A stretch of DNA of 45,670 bases from Lingula anatina (Eukaryota; Brachiopoda; Lingulata; Lingulida; Lingulidae). Positions within the stretch are counted from its first letter, which is position 1. Each line of letters opens with the position of its first letter. The notes under the pieces are model-generated. The model did no database searches. It saw only the letters and a list, made by a program, of their open reading frames with translations, and was not told the DNA's origin. The position numbers and the translations under genes were made by a program. The stretch lies in contig NW_019775436.1 of the NCBI RefSeq assembly GCF_001039355.2, positions 705,510-751,179 of the forward strand, read 5' to 3'. Positions 32,101 to 41,200 of this stretch are shown piece after piece.

Positions 32101-33838
32101 CGAGACAGGAAGTCCTGATGCTGTTAAAACAGAGGCAAGTCAGCAAGATACCAACAAAACAGAGCAGAAAGTAGATGATAAGGAAAAAATCCCTGACCAT
32201 GCCGAGAACACAGAGGTAAAAACAGAAGAAAATGCAAAAGAAGGTTTAGAGGAAAATAAGGTGAACGAATCCAAAGAAGAAACAGAGGATACAGCGAAGA
32301 ATGAATCAGAAGAAAATAAAGACGCAACAGCTGATAAGTCCGTTGCAAAAACTGATGCAACAGAAAAGGCAAACGAAGAAGAATCGGAGAGTGAGAGTGA
32401 TTCGAAGGACTCTGATGATGAAGAAAGCGAGGATGACGAGGATGATAAAGAAGGACCCGTTATACCACAGCCTGGACAGAAACCAGACGACCAGGAACAT
32501 GCAAGTACCCAGAAACAGGTGACTTTTACAGAAGCAGCTTTAGCTGACAAGGCAGCACCAGGAGCGACCAACGCTTCAGTTACAGTTGCATCAACACAAA
32601 AGGAACCCCTAAAAAGAGCTGGAACCAAAGAAGCGTCAATTCTTGCTAAAATGGAGACGACTAAGTCTAAGAGCACATTGCGTAGGGAGAAGGTGGCTGA
32701 GCAAAAGAAACAAACACTGGCTGCGACAAACACTAAAAGAAAACCTGTTGCCCCAGTTACAAATCAACGCACTAAAGTATCTTTGTCTAACCGTGACAAG
32801 ACATACGTCAAGAGAGAAGATACAAAGGCATCAGTTGCTCCAAGAAAAGAGTCAACATTTCAAGTTAAGCCATCTAAAACATTCGACAAAACGGAGACGG
32901 GTTCGAAAAAGACTCCTTCCTATCTTAACCCAACAAAGGGGTCCAACGCAAAAATAAAAGTAGCAAAGGAAAACACGAAAGTCCAAGGAAAGAAGGAAAA
33001 AACGACGGTGGTTGTTAAACCTGCAGCTGTCCAGAATAAGGCAGACGAATCTGGCCAAAAGGAGGAAGAACCAGCTAGTACTGAAAAGGATATCGAAGTT
33101 AAAGCTCCAAAAAGTGACGATGTAGCAGATGACGAAAAAGAAAAAGACAATACTAGAAAAGCAAGTGCATCAACGAAGACAACAGCTGACACTAAAGGAA
33201 GTGAAAGTGACTCTGAAGAAAACAGTGGGTCATCGTCGGAAGGTGAAGATGATGATGATGATGATGATGAGGATGCAGATAGCGACAGTGATCAGTCAAA
33301 AACTGCAAAGAATGGAGAAACGGTGAAGGCCACAGACCAGACGGAAAAGAAAGAAACGGTTTCGACAGAGGCCACCCAAAGTAGAGAAACCACTGGCGTC
33401 ACTGAGAAAGCTGACGAAAAAGATAATAATGACAACGAAGAAGGGGATGATGCCAGCACTACCACAGCAGCATCGAAAACAGCTGAAAAGCAAAAGACTG
33501 CAGACGATGATGGGGAAGAAAGCTCTGATTCAGAAGACGACGAGTCAGACTCTGGTGAGGCTGCTGAGGCCGAATCCAAAGTCAGCAGTGCAAAATCTGA
33601 GCCGCCAAAACGCAAAGAAGTATCGTCGCCTACACAGAAAATCATTAACACTAGTGACGAAGGAAGTAGTGGGGAAAGTGAAGATGAAGAGGATGTGAAT
33701 AAAGAGGAGATTTCCGCCACTGAAAAGTCAGACAGCGACAACAAGCAAGAAGAAGGTACGAAAAAGGAGGATGAAATCAAGGAAACTGACAACAAAGAAA
33801 ACGAAAGCAGCGGGGAAAGTGAAGAAAGTGGAGAAAGC

Positions 33839-33869
<31 letters not shown>

Positions 33870-36800
33870 ACTCTGATGAAAATCAAGAGAAAGCAAATGT
33901 TCCAGCCGCCCAAGGCTCGATAGTTATTGAACAGCTTTACGAGGAGAAAACTGAGAAAGAAGGTATAGCAGAACCTAAGCAGGAGAAAACGAAACCACAA
34001 CAGAAAGCCAACAAAACAGGAGTGGTGAAAAACCAACCAGGTCCAAGACAAGGGCGAATGGAATCGGTTACCAACTATTTTAGAGACCCCAAAAAGAAGA
34101 CAAAATCAGACATTAAAGGAAACAACTTGGGGGCGAAGAAAACTCCCTTGGTAAATACCAACAGAAGCAACGTCCTGTCTCTCATCAAAAAGAAACCGCC
34201 TCACCGCAAAACAGACAAAACATCCGTGAAGCCAGCTGAAGAAGGAGAGGCAGAAGAACAACAGAAGAAAGAAGCACAGCCTCCAGTTGTGGAAGAACCC
34301 CCTATTGTTGACCCTATATTTTCCGCTAATAAATACAGGAAAAAGCAATACGCCAAGAGTTTTGTTTATGAGCTTGGACCCAAATATAATGGTCCTTTTA
34401 TCACTCCACTGCCCACCTTATTCCAACAGGCGGGCATGGATAATGCCAGGGAGCCCACTCCTGTAGACAGTGAGATGGATAATATAAACGAGGTCCAAGA
34501 AGCTAACAGTGATGTGGCCGAGATCAAGGATACAGCTGGCGATGCACTCGATAACAGCGGTCAAGGAAATCAGCCAGAGAATAAAGGAAATGAATCGGAT
34601 CCAAAAGAGCAAAAGGAAGAGGACAAAACCGAGGTTAAAACCGACACGAAGGAAGCAGAAAGTGAAAGCGAAAGTGACAGCGAAAGCGAAAGTGATAGCG
34701 AGGATGAGGAGCCTGTAACAGCTAGAGAGGTCACCACTGAGAAACCAAAAAGTGAAAAAGATGACAGTGACAGTGGAAGTGAAACTGAAAGTGAAAGTGA
34801 AGATGAGGACGACTCAACAGAAGACAAAGCAAAGACGGAAAAGGAAAAGGCAGACGCCGAAAGCGCCGAACCAACAAAGGATGAACAGAAGAACGATGAG
34901 AAGACAACAGAACCGGGAAAGCCACCGGACGGAGACCAACCAGGGGATGGGGACAAACAAGGAACATTCGTTGTTCCCCCAAAAGAGGACACGCCTACAG
35001 AGGCCAAACCCCCAGAAGAGGGCGAAAAAACTGGTGATGACGCCAAAGCCACCAAAGCTGAAGATGACGCCACAGCCACCAAAACTGCTGATGACGCTAC
35101 AGCCACTAAAGCTGGTGATGACGTCACGGCCACCGCCTCTTCTGATCAACAGCCAGCCGATGGTGCCAAGGAAGGGAACGAAACTAAGACTGAAGAAGCC
35201 TCGGCAAAAGCCGACGATGACGAGAGCGGCAGTGACTCGGGGTCTGATGACGATAGTGGGAGTGACACGGAGACAGAGGAGACGGTCAAAAAATCTGGCC
35301 CCGAGGGTGCACCGGACACGGTGAAAGGTATACGCAAAAATTCACTGGCCATTCATGTTCATCTGGCTTTACCTCGTAAAATTTAGAGCGGTGTTACGTC
35401 TATATCCACTCACTGAAGGTTCACCTAATGGATATCTTTTATTAAATTTAAAAAATGTAGAAAAATGCTCTGTCACATATGGATGATGAGGTTTACAATA
35501 AGAAAATTAACGTACTGAAATAATCAAATTAAACGTTTATATATTACATATGTATTACACTGCACTTTAAATGAAGCTGTTGACTGCCAATTTCAGCCGC
35601 CCCTAAGGCCGCTGCCAATGACGAAGAAGACAGCGGCTCCGAATCCGACACAGAAACGGACAGTGGCGAGGGTTCGGACACAGAGACCGAGGAACAACCG
35701 TCAGAAAAGAAACATATAGCCGCTGGGGCAGGTACTGTATATTACAACACGTAAACACAAAAATGGCTTATATTTAATAATAATAATAATAATGATCAAA
35801 TGTAGCTGTATTTATTAGTTAACTAACTTAATACCATTTCTCTTACAACACAAATATTATTCTTTAAGATGTTTTATCTTTCATAATGATCATTAGGCTT
35901 TAATGCTGTCCCGAGGAAACCAAAGCAGCAAGATGATAAGTGGGTGACGTCATCCATCAGGGCATCGTCGGCGGACAGCGGGTCCTCGGCGGACAGCGGT
36001 TCGGTAGTTTCCGGCAGCGACGACAGCGAGTCCGTGGCCAGCAGCTCCGAGAGCGTTCTGTCTGCAAGGAGTAAACGCAGGTTAGAAACAAGCGAAAGAC
36101 GAGTGATTAAAAAAATTGAAAGAATATAAGATGTCAAAAGATATAGGGAATGCTTAAAAGAGAGAAAAATTTCTTTCTTAATTTTGACAAGGCAGCAATT
36201 ATCTCATAAGCACGCCTCAATTGTGAAGCATGAAAATAAAGAAACATGGTATCTCTTAGAAGTGAAAAAGGCACATAAAAACACCCAATACTCATTTCTT
36301 CTCTCTGACGTATTTTACCACCCATTTCCTTCAACTCAGTTGGAACCTTTCTTCCCCTTCAGGCAAGACTTTGCCCTTCGGAGGGCCAGTAAGTTACGGA
36401 GCAGTAGCCAGGCCAGACGGGAAGGGTTGCCACTCTCCGCTGATAGTGTTCTGTCCCAAAGGTACGCGAGACTAGCTTTGAAGAAAAACTAGGCCAATCA
36501 TTTATTGTGGAAATATAGCGAGTTTGTTTGTTTGAGCGTAATATTACGTAGAAATGTAACAGTGAAAACATTTTAATGATATTGGATAGAGGAAAGATTT
36601 TTGTACATTGTGTTGTTAAAACGTCATCAAAGCAGAATCCGTTGTAATAAAGTTGAGTTTGACAACATATTCATTTACCTTTAAAATCTTCAAACACTAT
36701 GAACGCTTCTTATTTAGTTATTCAAATTCAAATTAACTGTTGGCCTTTCCTTTATAAGAAATGTAAATGTCTGTTGACGCGTTTGAAAAAATTTTGCTTG

Positions 36801-37527
36801 TATCTAGATCTAGATTACAATCTAAATTCTTATTGACAGGAAAAAGGAAGCTGTTGGCAAGCGTCCCTCGTCGGCTGAAAGTCAGCTTAATAAGCACACA
36901 GTACTCCCTCCCATAGCCCCCAACCCTTATAGAAGTATATTGAGACAGGGACAGAGGAAGATCGCATTTGAAGAGGTAAGATTTAAAAACATTCTTGGTG
37001 CTGTAAATAATGGAATCCCTGTGCTTTCCTTTCATTTTTGTTTGTTAAACATTATATAGTGTGATTTTGGTAGTTATATGTTTAAGACATTCCCCTTATT
37101 GTGCATCTTTTTAAAAATATGCGTAAAAACGATTTCTATTCACATTTCATTGACTTTTCAGAACCCCAGGGTCAAATTCTCCGACGGTCGTATAAAGCTT
37201 CCATTCCAACCTCTGAACGTACCGTCCAAAATGCTCAGCTCGTGGGACAGCACCTACGGCAGACGAGAGGCGAAAAAGCGGGAACACTCCTCTCAAGTCG
37301 CTCAAGTTTCGACGAAAAACAACTTCAGCACCGTTCCGCTGAACAAAATCAAGAAAGATTTGAAAAGTTTCCCTTCGTTGCGGATAGCGAACGCTTATGC
37401 CATTATCAGAAAGCGGGCGAAAATGGGCCCGTTGAGGTTTGGACGCCCTGGACGTTTTCAGTACAATGTCGACCCCCTACCACCCATTGGAGACGACGAG
37501 AGTCAAGATGGAAGCACGCTTATGTAA
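22926..37527 (+). CDS. Unrecognised giant, cysteine-free, disordered acidic protein (~3794 aa, 9 coding exons)
   Basis: Coding exons: 22926-22970, 24170-24355, 24808-25055, 25342-35327, 35597-35731, 35897-36080, 36363-36461, 36840-36975, 37162-37527. Phases agree at every junction, giving 11385 nt. The start ATG follows an acceptor at 22878 by 47 bases. The N-terminus (MDPKKKFNLGTAGVV, then QFLPKLLKYTQAAS) has no signal peptide, and I see no membrane segment, so the protein is probably intracellular. By eye it contains no cysteine, and the 9986-bp exon also encodes no tryptophan. Composition is dominated by Thr, Ser, Lys, Glu, Ala, Asp, Pro and Gln. Acidic Ser clusters (CK2-type sites) alternate with Lys/Pro/Thr linkers, reminiscent of Nopp140 or neurofilament tails, but no family domain is visible. 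Protein-like islands are at residues ~3060-3200 and in the last ~170 residues. The donor at 24356 (GTACTG) is the weakest junction. Confidence 0.75.
23078..23111 (+). repeat. (ATAG)n microsatellite
   Basis: About eight tandem ATAG/GATA units lie in the first coding intron of the giant-protein gene. Confidence 0.9.
24025..24060. repeat. Poly-T/poly-G junction tract
   Basis: About 23 T run directly into about 13 G, some 110 bases before the acceptor of the second coding exon. It is low-complexity DNA; the G run could form unusual structure. Confidence 0.85.
26135..26494 (+). repeat. 12 x 30-bp tandem repeat coding a decapeptide (QKQGTTVSTA type)
   Basis: Twelve exact-period units encode (Q/P)KQG(T/A)T(V/L)S-x-A, residues ~425-544. 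Degenerate units continue to about 26660 (QKQGTNVSN, QKQGTTLSV, QKQNTTVSN, QKQSTTVSN). Each unit has several Ser/Thr and one Lys. Synonymous and small non-synonymous differences show that the array is not freshly expanded. Confidence 0.95.
27040..27520 (+). repeat. Thr/Ser/Val/Ala-rich low-complexity coding block
   Basis: ACA/ACT/GCA/TCA/GTT codons give a chain of almost only Thr, Ala, Ser and Val, residues ~727-886, with motifs such as AVTTATT and TVTSS. It resembles mucin-like Thr/Ser blocks in composition, but the protein has no signal peptide, so extracellular O-glycosylation is unlikely. Confidence 0.85.
28619..29074 (+). repeat. 8 x 57-bp tandem repeat coding a 19-residue unit (KQGSQVSLKVPSP type)
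   Basis: Eight units of exactly 19 residues (about 1253-1404) follow KQGSQ(V/A/M)S(L/I)KVPS-x-x-x-S-x-KQ. The last two units are the most diverged. The core KQG-x-x-VS is shared with the decapeptide array at 26135, and SLKVP belongs to a wider SLxVP motif set in the same exon. Confidence 0.95.
29740..30510 (+). repeat. Degenerate KAATP-x-x-x-ET-KPES coding repeats
   Basis: Loose repeats of (A/T)(A/T)TP(V/A)(V/A)-x-ET-K followed by Glu/Lys/Thr-rich spacers of about 20-30 residues occur at least eight times. Spacing is irregular, so this is a recurring motif, not a strict tandem array. Confidence 0.6.
31322..31582 (+). repeat. 6 x 45-48-bp repeat coding a KTSTSLKKED unit
   Basis: Six units of 15 or 16 residues (from residue ~2154) follow KTST(S/T/D)L-K-(K/I)-ED, then alternate between an SKA-type and a TTA-type spacer, so a two-unit higher-order repeat is visible. 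The array is basic and Ser/Thr-rich, in contrast to the acidic clusters around it. Confidence 0.85.
35036..35143 (+). repeat. 4 x 27-bp repeat coding DDATATKA-type nonapeptides
   Basis: Four units of nine residues, DDAKATKAE, DDATATKTA, DDATATKAG and DDVTATASS (residues ~3392-3427), lie near the 3' end of the giant exon. Confidence 0.9.
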
Positions 37528-37806
37528 AAACCATAAAAACACCATTTACCAAGCGAAATTGCCAGACAAACGAACACTGGTTGTAAAGCGCTTGTTTATC
37601 TCTCTCTGAAAAACAGTCCATTGTGAATTTCACAACTTTGTCGTATACACAAAGCAGAGGGCGAGTAGACTTAAAGCTATGCCAAACAACAATAATTATG
37701 AACGTTTTGATTTCCGATATGGTCACCAAGCCAAACATCGATCTTACAGCGAGGTCAGATTGCACACAGTGATGTGACCACGCCTGGGTGCATGTAATTT
37801 TAGTAG

Positions 37807-37991
37807 CAGGCCCGTAGCCAGCAGTTTCAGACGGGGGTGGGGGTTCGTTTTCTGAAAAAGTGGACTTTTTACCATAAAATCCTCAAGTACATAGATCAAG
37901 TTTTACCCAGAGTGGACCTTTTCCCAGCAAAAAGGGTGGTTTTTTTCGAACACCCCGAACACCCCCCCCCCCCCCCCCGGCTACGGGCCTG
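37807..37991 (+). mobile_element. CAGGCCCGTAGCC-type MITE, copy D
   Basis: The ends CAGGCCCGTAGCC and GGCTACGGGCCTG are perfect inverted repeats. AGTAG flanks both sides directly (37802-37806 and 37992-37996), a clear 5-bp target-site duplication. The core AGATCAAGTTTTACCCAG and a poly-C tract are present. It is the best-preserved copy of the family and lies downstream of the giant-protein stop, perhaps within its 3' UTR. Confidence 0.9.
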
Positions 37992-38330
37992 AGTAGTAAT
38001 GGGATTGTGTGCAACACGTTATTTCACATCTAAACAGGGAGGATATACAGCAGAACTAAACAAAAGGAAGAGAAAGGAGGGGTACCGCCCGGCAGGGGTC
38101 TCTGTAGTTTGTTACAAAGTTGAACAAAATTGTATTTTATTTCTACTTCACACTACAGAGACCTCTGTCGTATTGTAGCGGATGGGTGGGTTCACCCGAA
38201 GTTCATTCTGAACCCTTTTCAAGGTCAAACTAATCTTCTCTACCCGCCACTTCCTTCCAACGTGAATTTCGGATCCTCCAACTTTTACTTGTACTTTTAT
38301 TCTATATACATCTACAGCAATGTAAATAAG

Positions 38331-38336
38331 AATAAA
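38331..38336 (+). terminator. Possible polyadenylation signal of the giant-protein gene
   Basis: An AATAAA lies about 800 bases after the stop at 37527, and another is at about 38388. If either is used, the 3' UTR would include MITE copy D. No AATAAA is seen closer to the stop. Confidence 0.3.
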
Positions 38337-38372
38337 TAACGTGTACAAAGGTGTATATAAGATTTAAAGAGA

Positions 38373-38607
38373 ATAATTTTATTACGAAATAAAGTATTAT
38401 GCTATTTTATGAATAAAAAATGAGGGTTAATTGTTATCTATTTCAGTAATTCCGACAAAAGGAAGTGAAAAATAGGCAATGATTTTTATGGGAATCCTTG
38501 GAATTTATTAGTGTCCAAATTAAACAAGATGTGTGATTAATTTTTATTACATGACTTAAATATGTCTCGTTAAAAATATAACTGTCTTACAATGTTAGCC
38601 TTTACAA
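38373..38607 (+). repeat. Local duplication, copy 1
   Basis: The stretch starting ATAATTTTATTACGAAAT and ending GTTAGCCTTTACAA recurs at 40292-40689 with scattered substitutions. This copy has a single version of the 28-bp motif (GAATCCTTGGAATTTATTAG). Confidence 0.85.
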
Positions 38608-38654
38608 ATGTCCTGTTACAAACACCGATAACGTACACATTATAACGTACTGAA

Positions 38655-38906
38655 AATCCCCTGCGAAAATTTGTCTCATTTAACGCTCTCTTCTCAATCT
38701 GTCCAAGAACCTAATGTTTTTCTCTTTTAATGAAAAAATTCTTAATCTGTTCTAGGACATTCTGAAGGACTTCCCCAAAACAGTTCTTGAACTGTTACAT
38801 TCATTACAGAACAACATTAGGATTGTAAAAAAAAATACACCAAATGTTCTAGAATAGATTGAGAACCGTAAGTGAACGTTAAATAAGATACATTTTCGCA
38901 GAGGAT
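38655..38906. mobile_element. MITE-like foldback element
   Basis: The left arm CCTGCGAAAATTTGTCTCAT continues TTAACGCTC...CTCAATCTG. It pairs with the right arm, whose reverse complement reads CTCTGCGAAAATGTATCTTA and continues TTTAACGTTC...CTCAATCTA. Inner sequences AGAACCTAATG and CATTAGGAT extend the pairing. Arms are ~60 bp or more. No ORF. Confidence 0.7.
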
Positions 38907-39062
38907 GTCTGTCACGCTCAGGGGTAATTTTAATTATCTATCTATATAATTAATTAATTTTAATAAATTATCGTTTAGCAGCTTCAGTAGGCTTGCCAGA
39001 CATCAAAGCCGCTTAATCTGAAAGCAATTTAACAAGAAACCCTTCGGAGATGGATCGGTCTT

Positions 39063-39443
39063 GTTACATCGATCAAGGTATGGGAATGGGGTCAAAGAGT
39101 GCTGATTGCTTCCAACACAGTTTTAATACAAACTCGAAAAGAACTAACATCTGATGGAGCGGGTGAGAAAAAGTTTAAAGAAGTAATTAGTACTGTTTCT
39201 CTGTTGGCCACGTCTAATACTTTTCTAATTATGTGCACAACATCTGCTATTTGTATGGTGATAACGTCATATATATTTACAAAAGAATTTCCTTGGTATG
39301 TCACCTACATCTTTTATATTGGTAGAATCTCCGAGTCGCTGTGCCATGTGTTCAATTTATTGGTGTTTCTGATCAGTGGTTCGGAATTTAGGTCACAGTT
39401 CAAGATGTTATTTTTTCCAAGCACAACCAGCACACGAATTTAG
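39063..39443 (+). pseudogene. 3' fragment of a rhodopsin-class GPCR (TM5 end to C-terminus)
   Basis: The frame is open from 39033 and ends at a stop at 39441-39443. From about 39099 it reads like the end of TM5 (ASNTVLIQTRKEL), a short basic third loop (GEKKFKEV), TM6 (SNTFLIMCTTSAICMVITSY) and TM7 with NLLVFLISGSEFRSQF in place of NPxxY plus helix 8. The usual CWxP of TM6 is absent. No TM1-TM4 coding sequence is found between the giant-protein gene and this point, and no convincing acceptor precedes the fragment. Either it is a decayed, truncated receptor gene or its 5' exons are unrecognised. No frameshift is visible in the part present. Confidence 0.55.
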
Positions 39444-40291
39444 GGTCGGTGTAACGTGACAGAGAGTCCCCCATGATAGAGAGTCCTCTTCCCATTCATT
39501 TGTACAGGCAAGCCTCGCCCTAGATTTTGAGCCACTTTGGTCAGGCTAACCCTAACCATAATAACTAAATGAAGGGCGGACTTTCTGTTACAGTTTGTGG
39601 GAAATGACGCCATTTAAATATTTTAAACTTTTCACTGTTTTCACATGAATCAGTGGCGAATTTTGCTCAGTTACAATATTGACCATTTTTAACCAGAGAC
39701 AGTGTCTGTGAAAATCTAGTGAAAAAATCAATCTGTAGCCCTGTTAGGGTGTAATATTAGAACTTCTTTAGTCACTCTAGGGCGCTGGTGTCTGGGTTTT
39801 GTCTCAGAAAGACAAAAGAACTTCCATTTCGTGTTTAGTAAACATTATCATTATATAATCAGTATAGGTAGATCGTGATCAAATAATGGAATCGATAGTA
39901 TGATCAAGTCACATGAGAGAAGAGCTCGCATGTCCAAAGCTCTTTCTGACTGGATAAGAGATTTCTGTGAAATATAGTTACAGCTTTCAATCGCGTGTGA
40001 AGGATGTGAGTATAGAAATCAAATAACTCAGATTGTCACAGACGCATGTTGGTTAAGAGCGAAATTAAGTAATTTTGATAGTTGAAAAGTTTTAATTTAT
40101 GACTTAACTCTTAACTCTGCTAATTTTCGTGATAAAATCTTGTTCAGGGATGAAATAACGCCCCTTAACTTGGTATCACATTACATTTCGTCGTTTTAAT
40201 AAATGACAATATCAGTCATATGGACTTGCTTCTTATTTAATTCTGAGAAAAAAAACGAGCTTCGTTATTCTTTTGAACATTTGGCTACATA

Positions 40292-40689
40292 AATAATTTT
40301 ATTACGAAATAGAGTATTTTGCTATTTCATGAAGAAAAAAAGAGGGTTGTTTTCTATTACAGTTATCTTGATAAAAGTAAATAAAAATATGCAATGAGTT
40401 TTAAGAGAATCCTGGGAAATTATCAGTGCCCGAAGAATTCTGGGAAGATATCAGTGCCCAAAGAATTCTGGAAAATTATCAGTGCCCGAAGAATTCTGGG
40501 AAGATATCAGTGCCCAAAGAATTCTGGAAAATTATCAGTGCCCGAAGAATTCTAGAAAATTATCAGTGCCCGAAATTCTTGGGACATTATCAGTGCCCAA
40601 ATTGAGCAAGTTGTGTGATAAATTTGCATTACATGACTAAAATATATCTCGTTAAAAATAAAGTTGTCTTACAATGTTAGCCTTTACAA
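40292..40689 (+). repeat. Local duplication, copy 2, with expanded 28-bp repeat
   Basis: It matches 38373-38607 on both flanks, but the middle holds an expanded tandem array. The two copies are in the same orientation, about 1.9 kb apart, and bracket the GPCR fragment. Confidence 0.85.
40408..40606 (+). repeat. 28-bp tandem repeat, about 6.5 units
   Basis: Units of GAATTCTGG(G/A)AA followed by (G/A)ATTATCAGTGCCC(A/G)AA repeat at a 28-bp period (GAATTC at 40435, 40463, 40491 and so on). Two unit variants alternate, suggesting a 56-bp higher-order step. Confidence 0.9.
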
Positions 40690-41054
40690 GGATTCATGCA
40701 TGTTTTGTCTGAAAGGCCCCTCCGTGTTGTTCGGGAGTTACAAATTATAATCTGTAACGTCAGTGCGTAATCTCAGCGATAACAACTCAATTACACCGCA
40801 ATGTACTGCAATCAAAGTGTATTCTTCGATCATGAAGTTACGCACATTTATATAAGCGTTCTCGACAAAATGTACAATTTTCGTTTGCGTAAAATATCAA
40901 ATTTGCTTCCAAACGCTTTTCCAATAATATTTTTTTAATTAATTTTATATCAAAACTCTCTTTTGAGAGAGAAAAATACATTTAAGCATTCACATCCCAG
41001 TTTCAATTTCACATATGTAACGCTTTCTCTCCATACAATCTGTCACTCTGATCA
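40690..41054. other. Intergenic, no gene seen
   Basis: AT-rich sequence between the local duplication and the minus-strand terminal exon. It would hold the 3' UTR of that exon. Nothing else is supported. Confidence 0.5.
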
Positions 41055-41200
41055 TTAAAGCCTCGTTGTTGTCAATGCAAACACATCCGGGACCTTCTTT
41101 TCATTCGGTTTGATGTATGGAATCCACTCTGAATAATTTCCATCAATCGTTATGCCGTTACTGAAGACGTACATGCCCTGTTCGGCTTTGTCATCCAATC
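41055..41200 (-). CDS. Terminal exon of a C-type-lectin-like gene (partial)
   Basis: On the minus strand the acceptor TTTCTTTTCCCGTAG precedes a frame of two bases plus 47 codons, ending at TAA (41055-41057). The peptide starts LDDKAEQGMYVFSNGITIDG and continues NYSEWIPY. This resembles the C-type lectin segment G-L-N/D-D...G-x-F-x-W-S-D/N-G...Y-x-x-W. The Cys-containing end of a normal CTLD is missing after it, so the domain is atypical or decayed. Upstream exons should lie to the right on the minus strand; I could not identify any. A first exon candidate MKSFL (42618-42632, with a good GTGAGT donor) lies inside a transposon and is doubtful. Confidence 0.45.

Larger units (their letters stand above)
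25342..35327 (+). other. Single 9986-bp coding exon of the giant protein
   Basis: The exon opens after the acceptor TTAATGTTACAG and ends at the donor GTATAC at 35328, with one uninterrupted frame of about 3329 codons (residues 160-3489). It is strongly purine-rich on the coding strand. It contains four tandem repeat arrays, a Thr/Ser/Val/Ala-rich block and many acidic clusters. Long antisense frames across it (for example 26464-27624) follow from the biased codons and are not genes. Confidence 0.85.

Noticed and set aside
31219-33795. Several antisense frames of 160-270 codons across the giant exon
   Set aside because: Purine-rich GAA/AAA/GAC codons read in reverse as TTC/TTT/GTC, so stops are rare by composition. 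They are shadows of the plus-strand frame.
37101-37586. Second open frame over the last exon
   Set aside because: The phase from the preceding exon selects the frame ending at 37527; the other cannot be joined without a shift.
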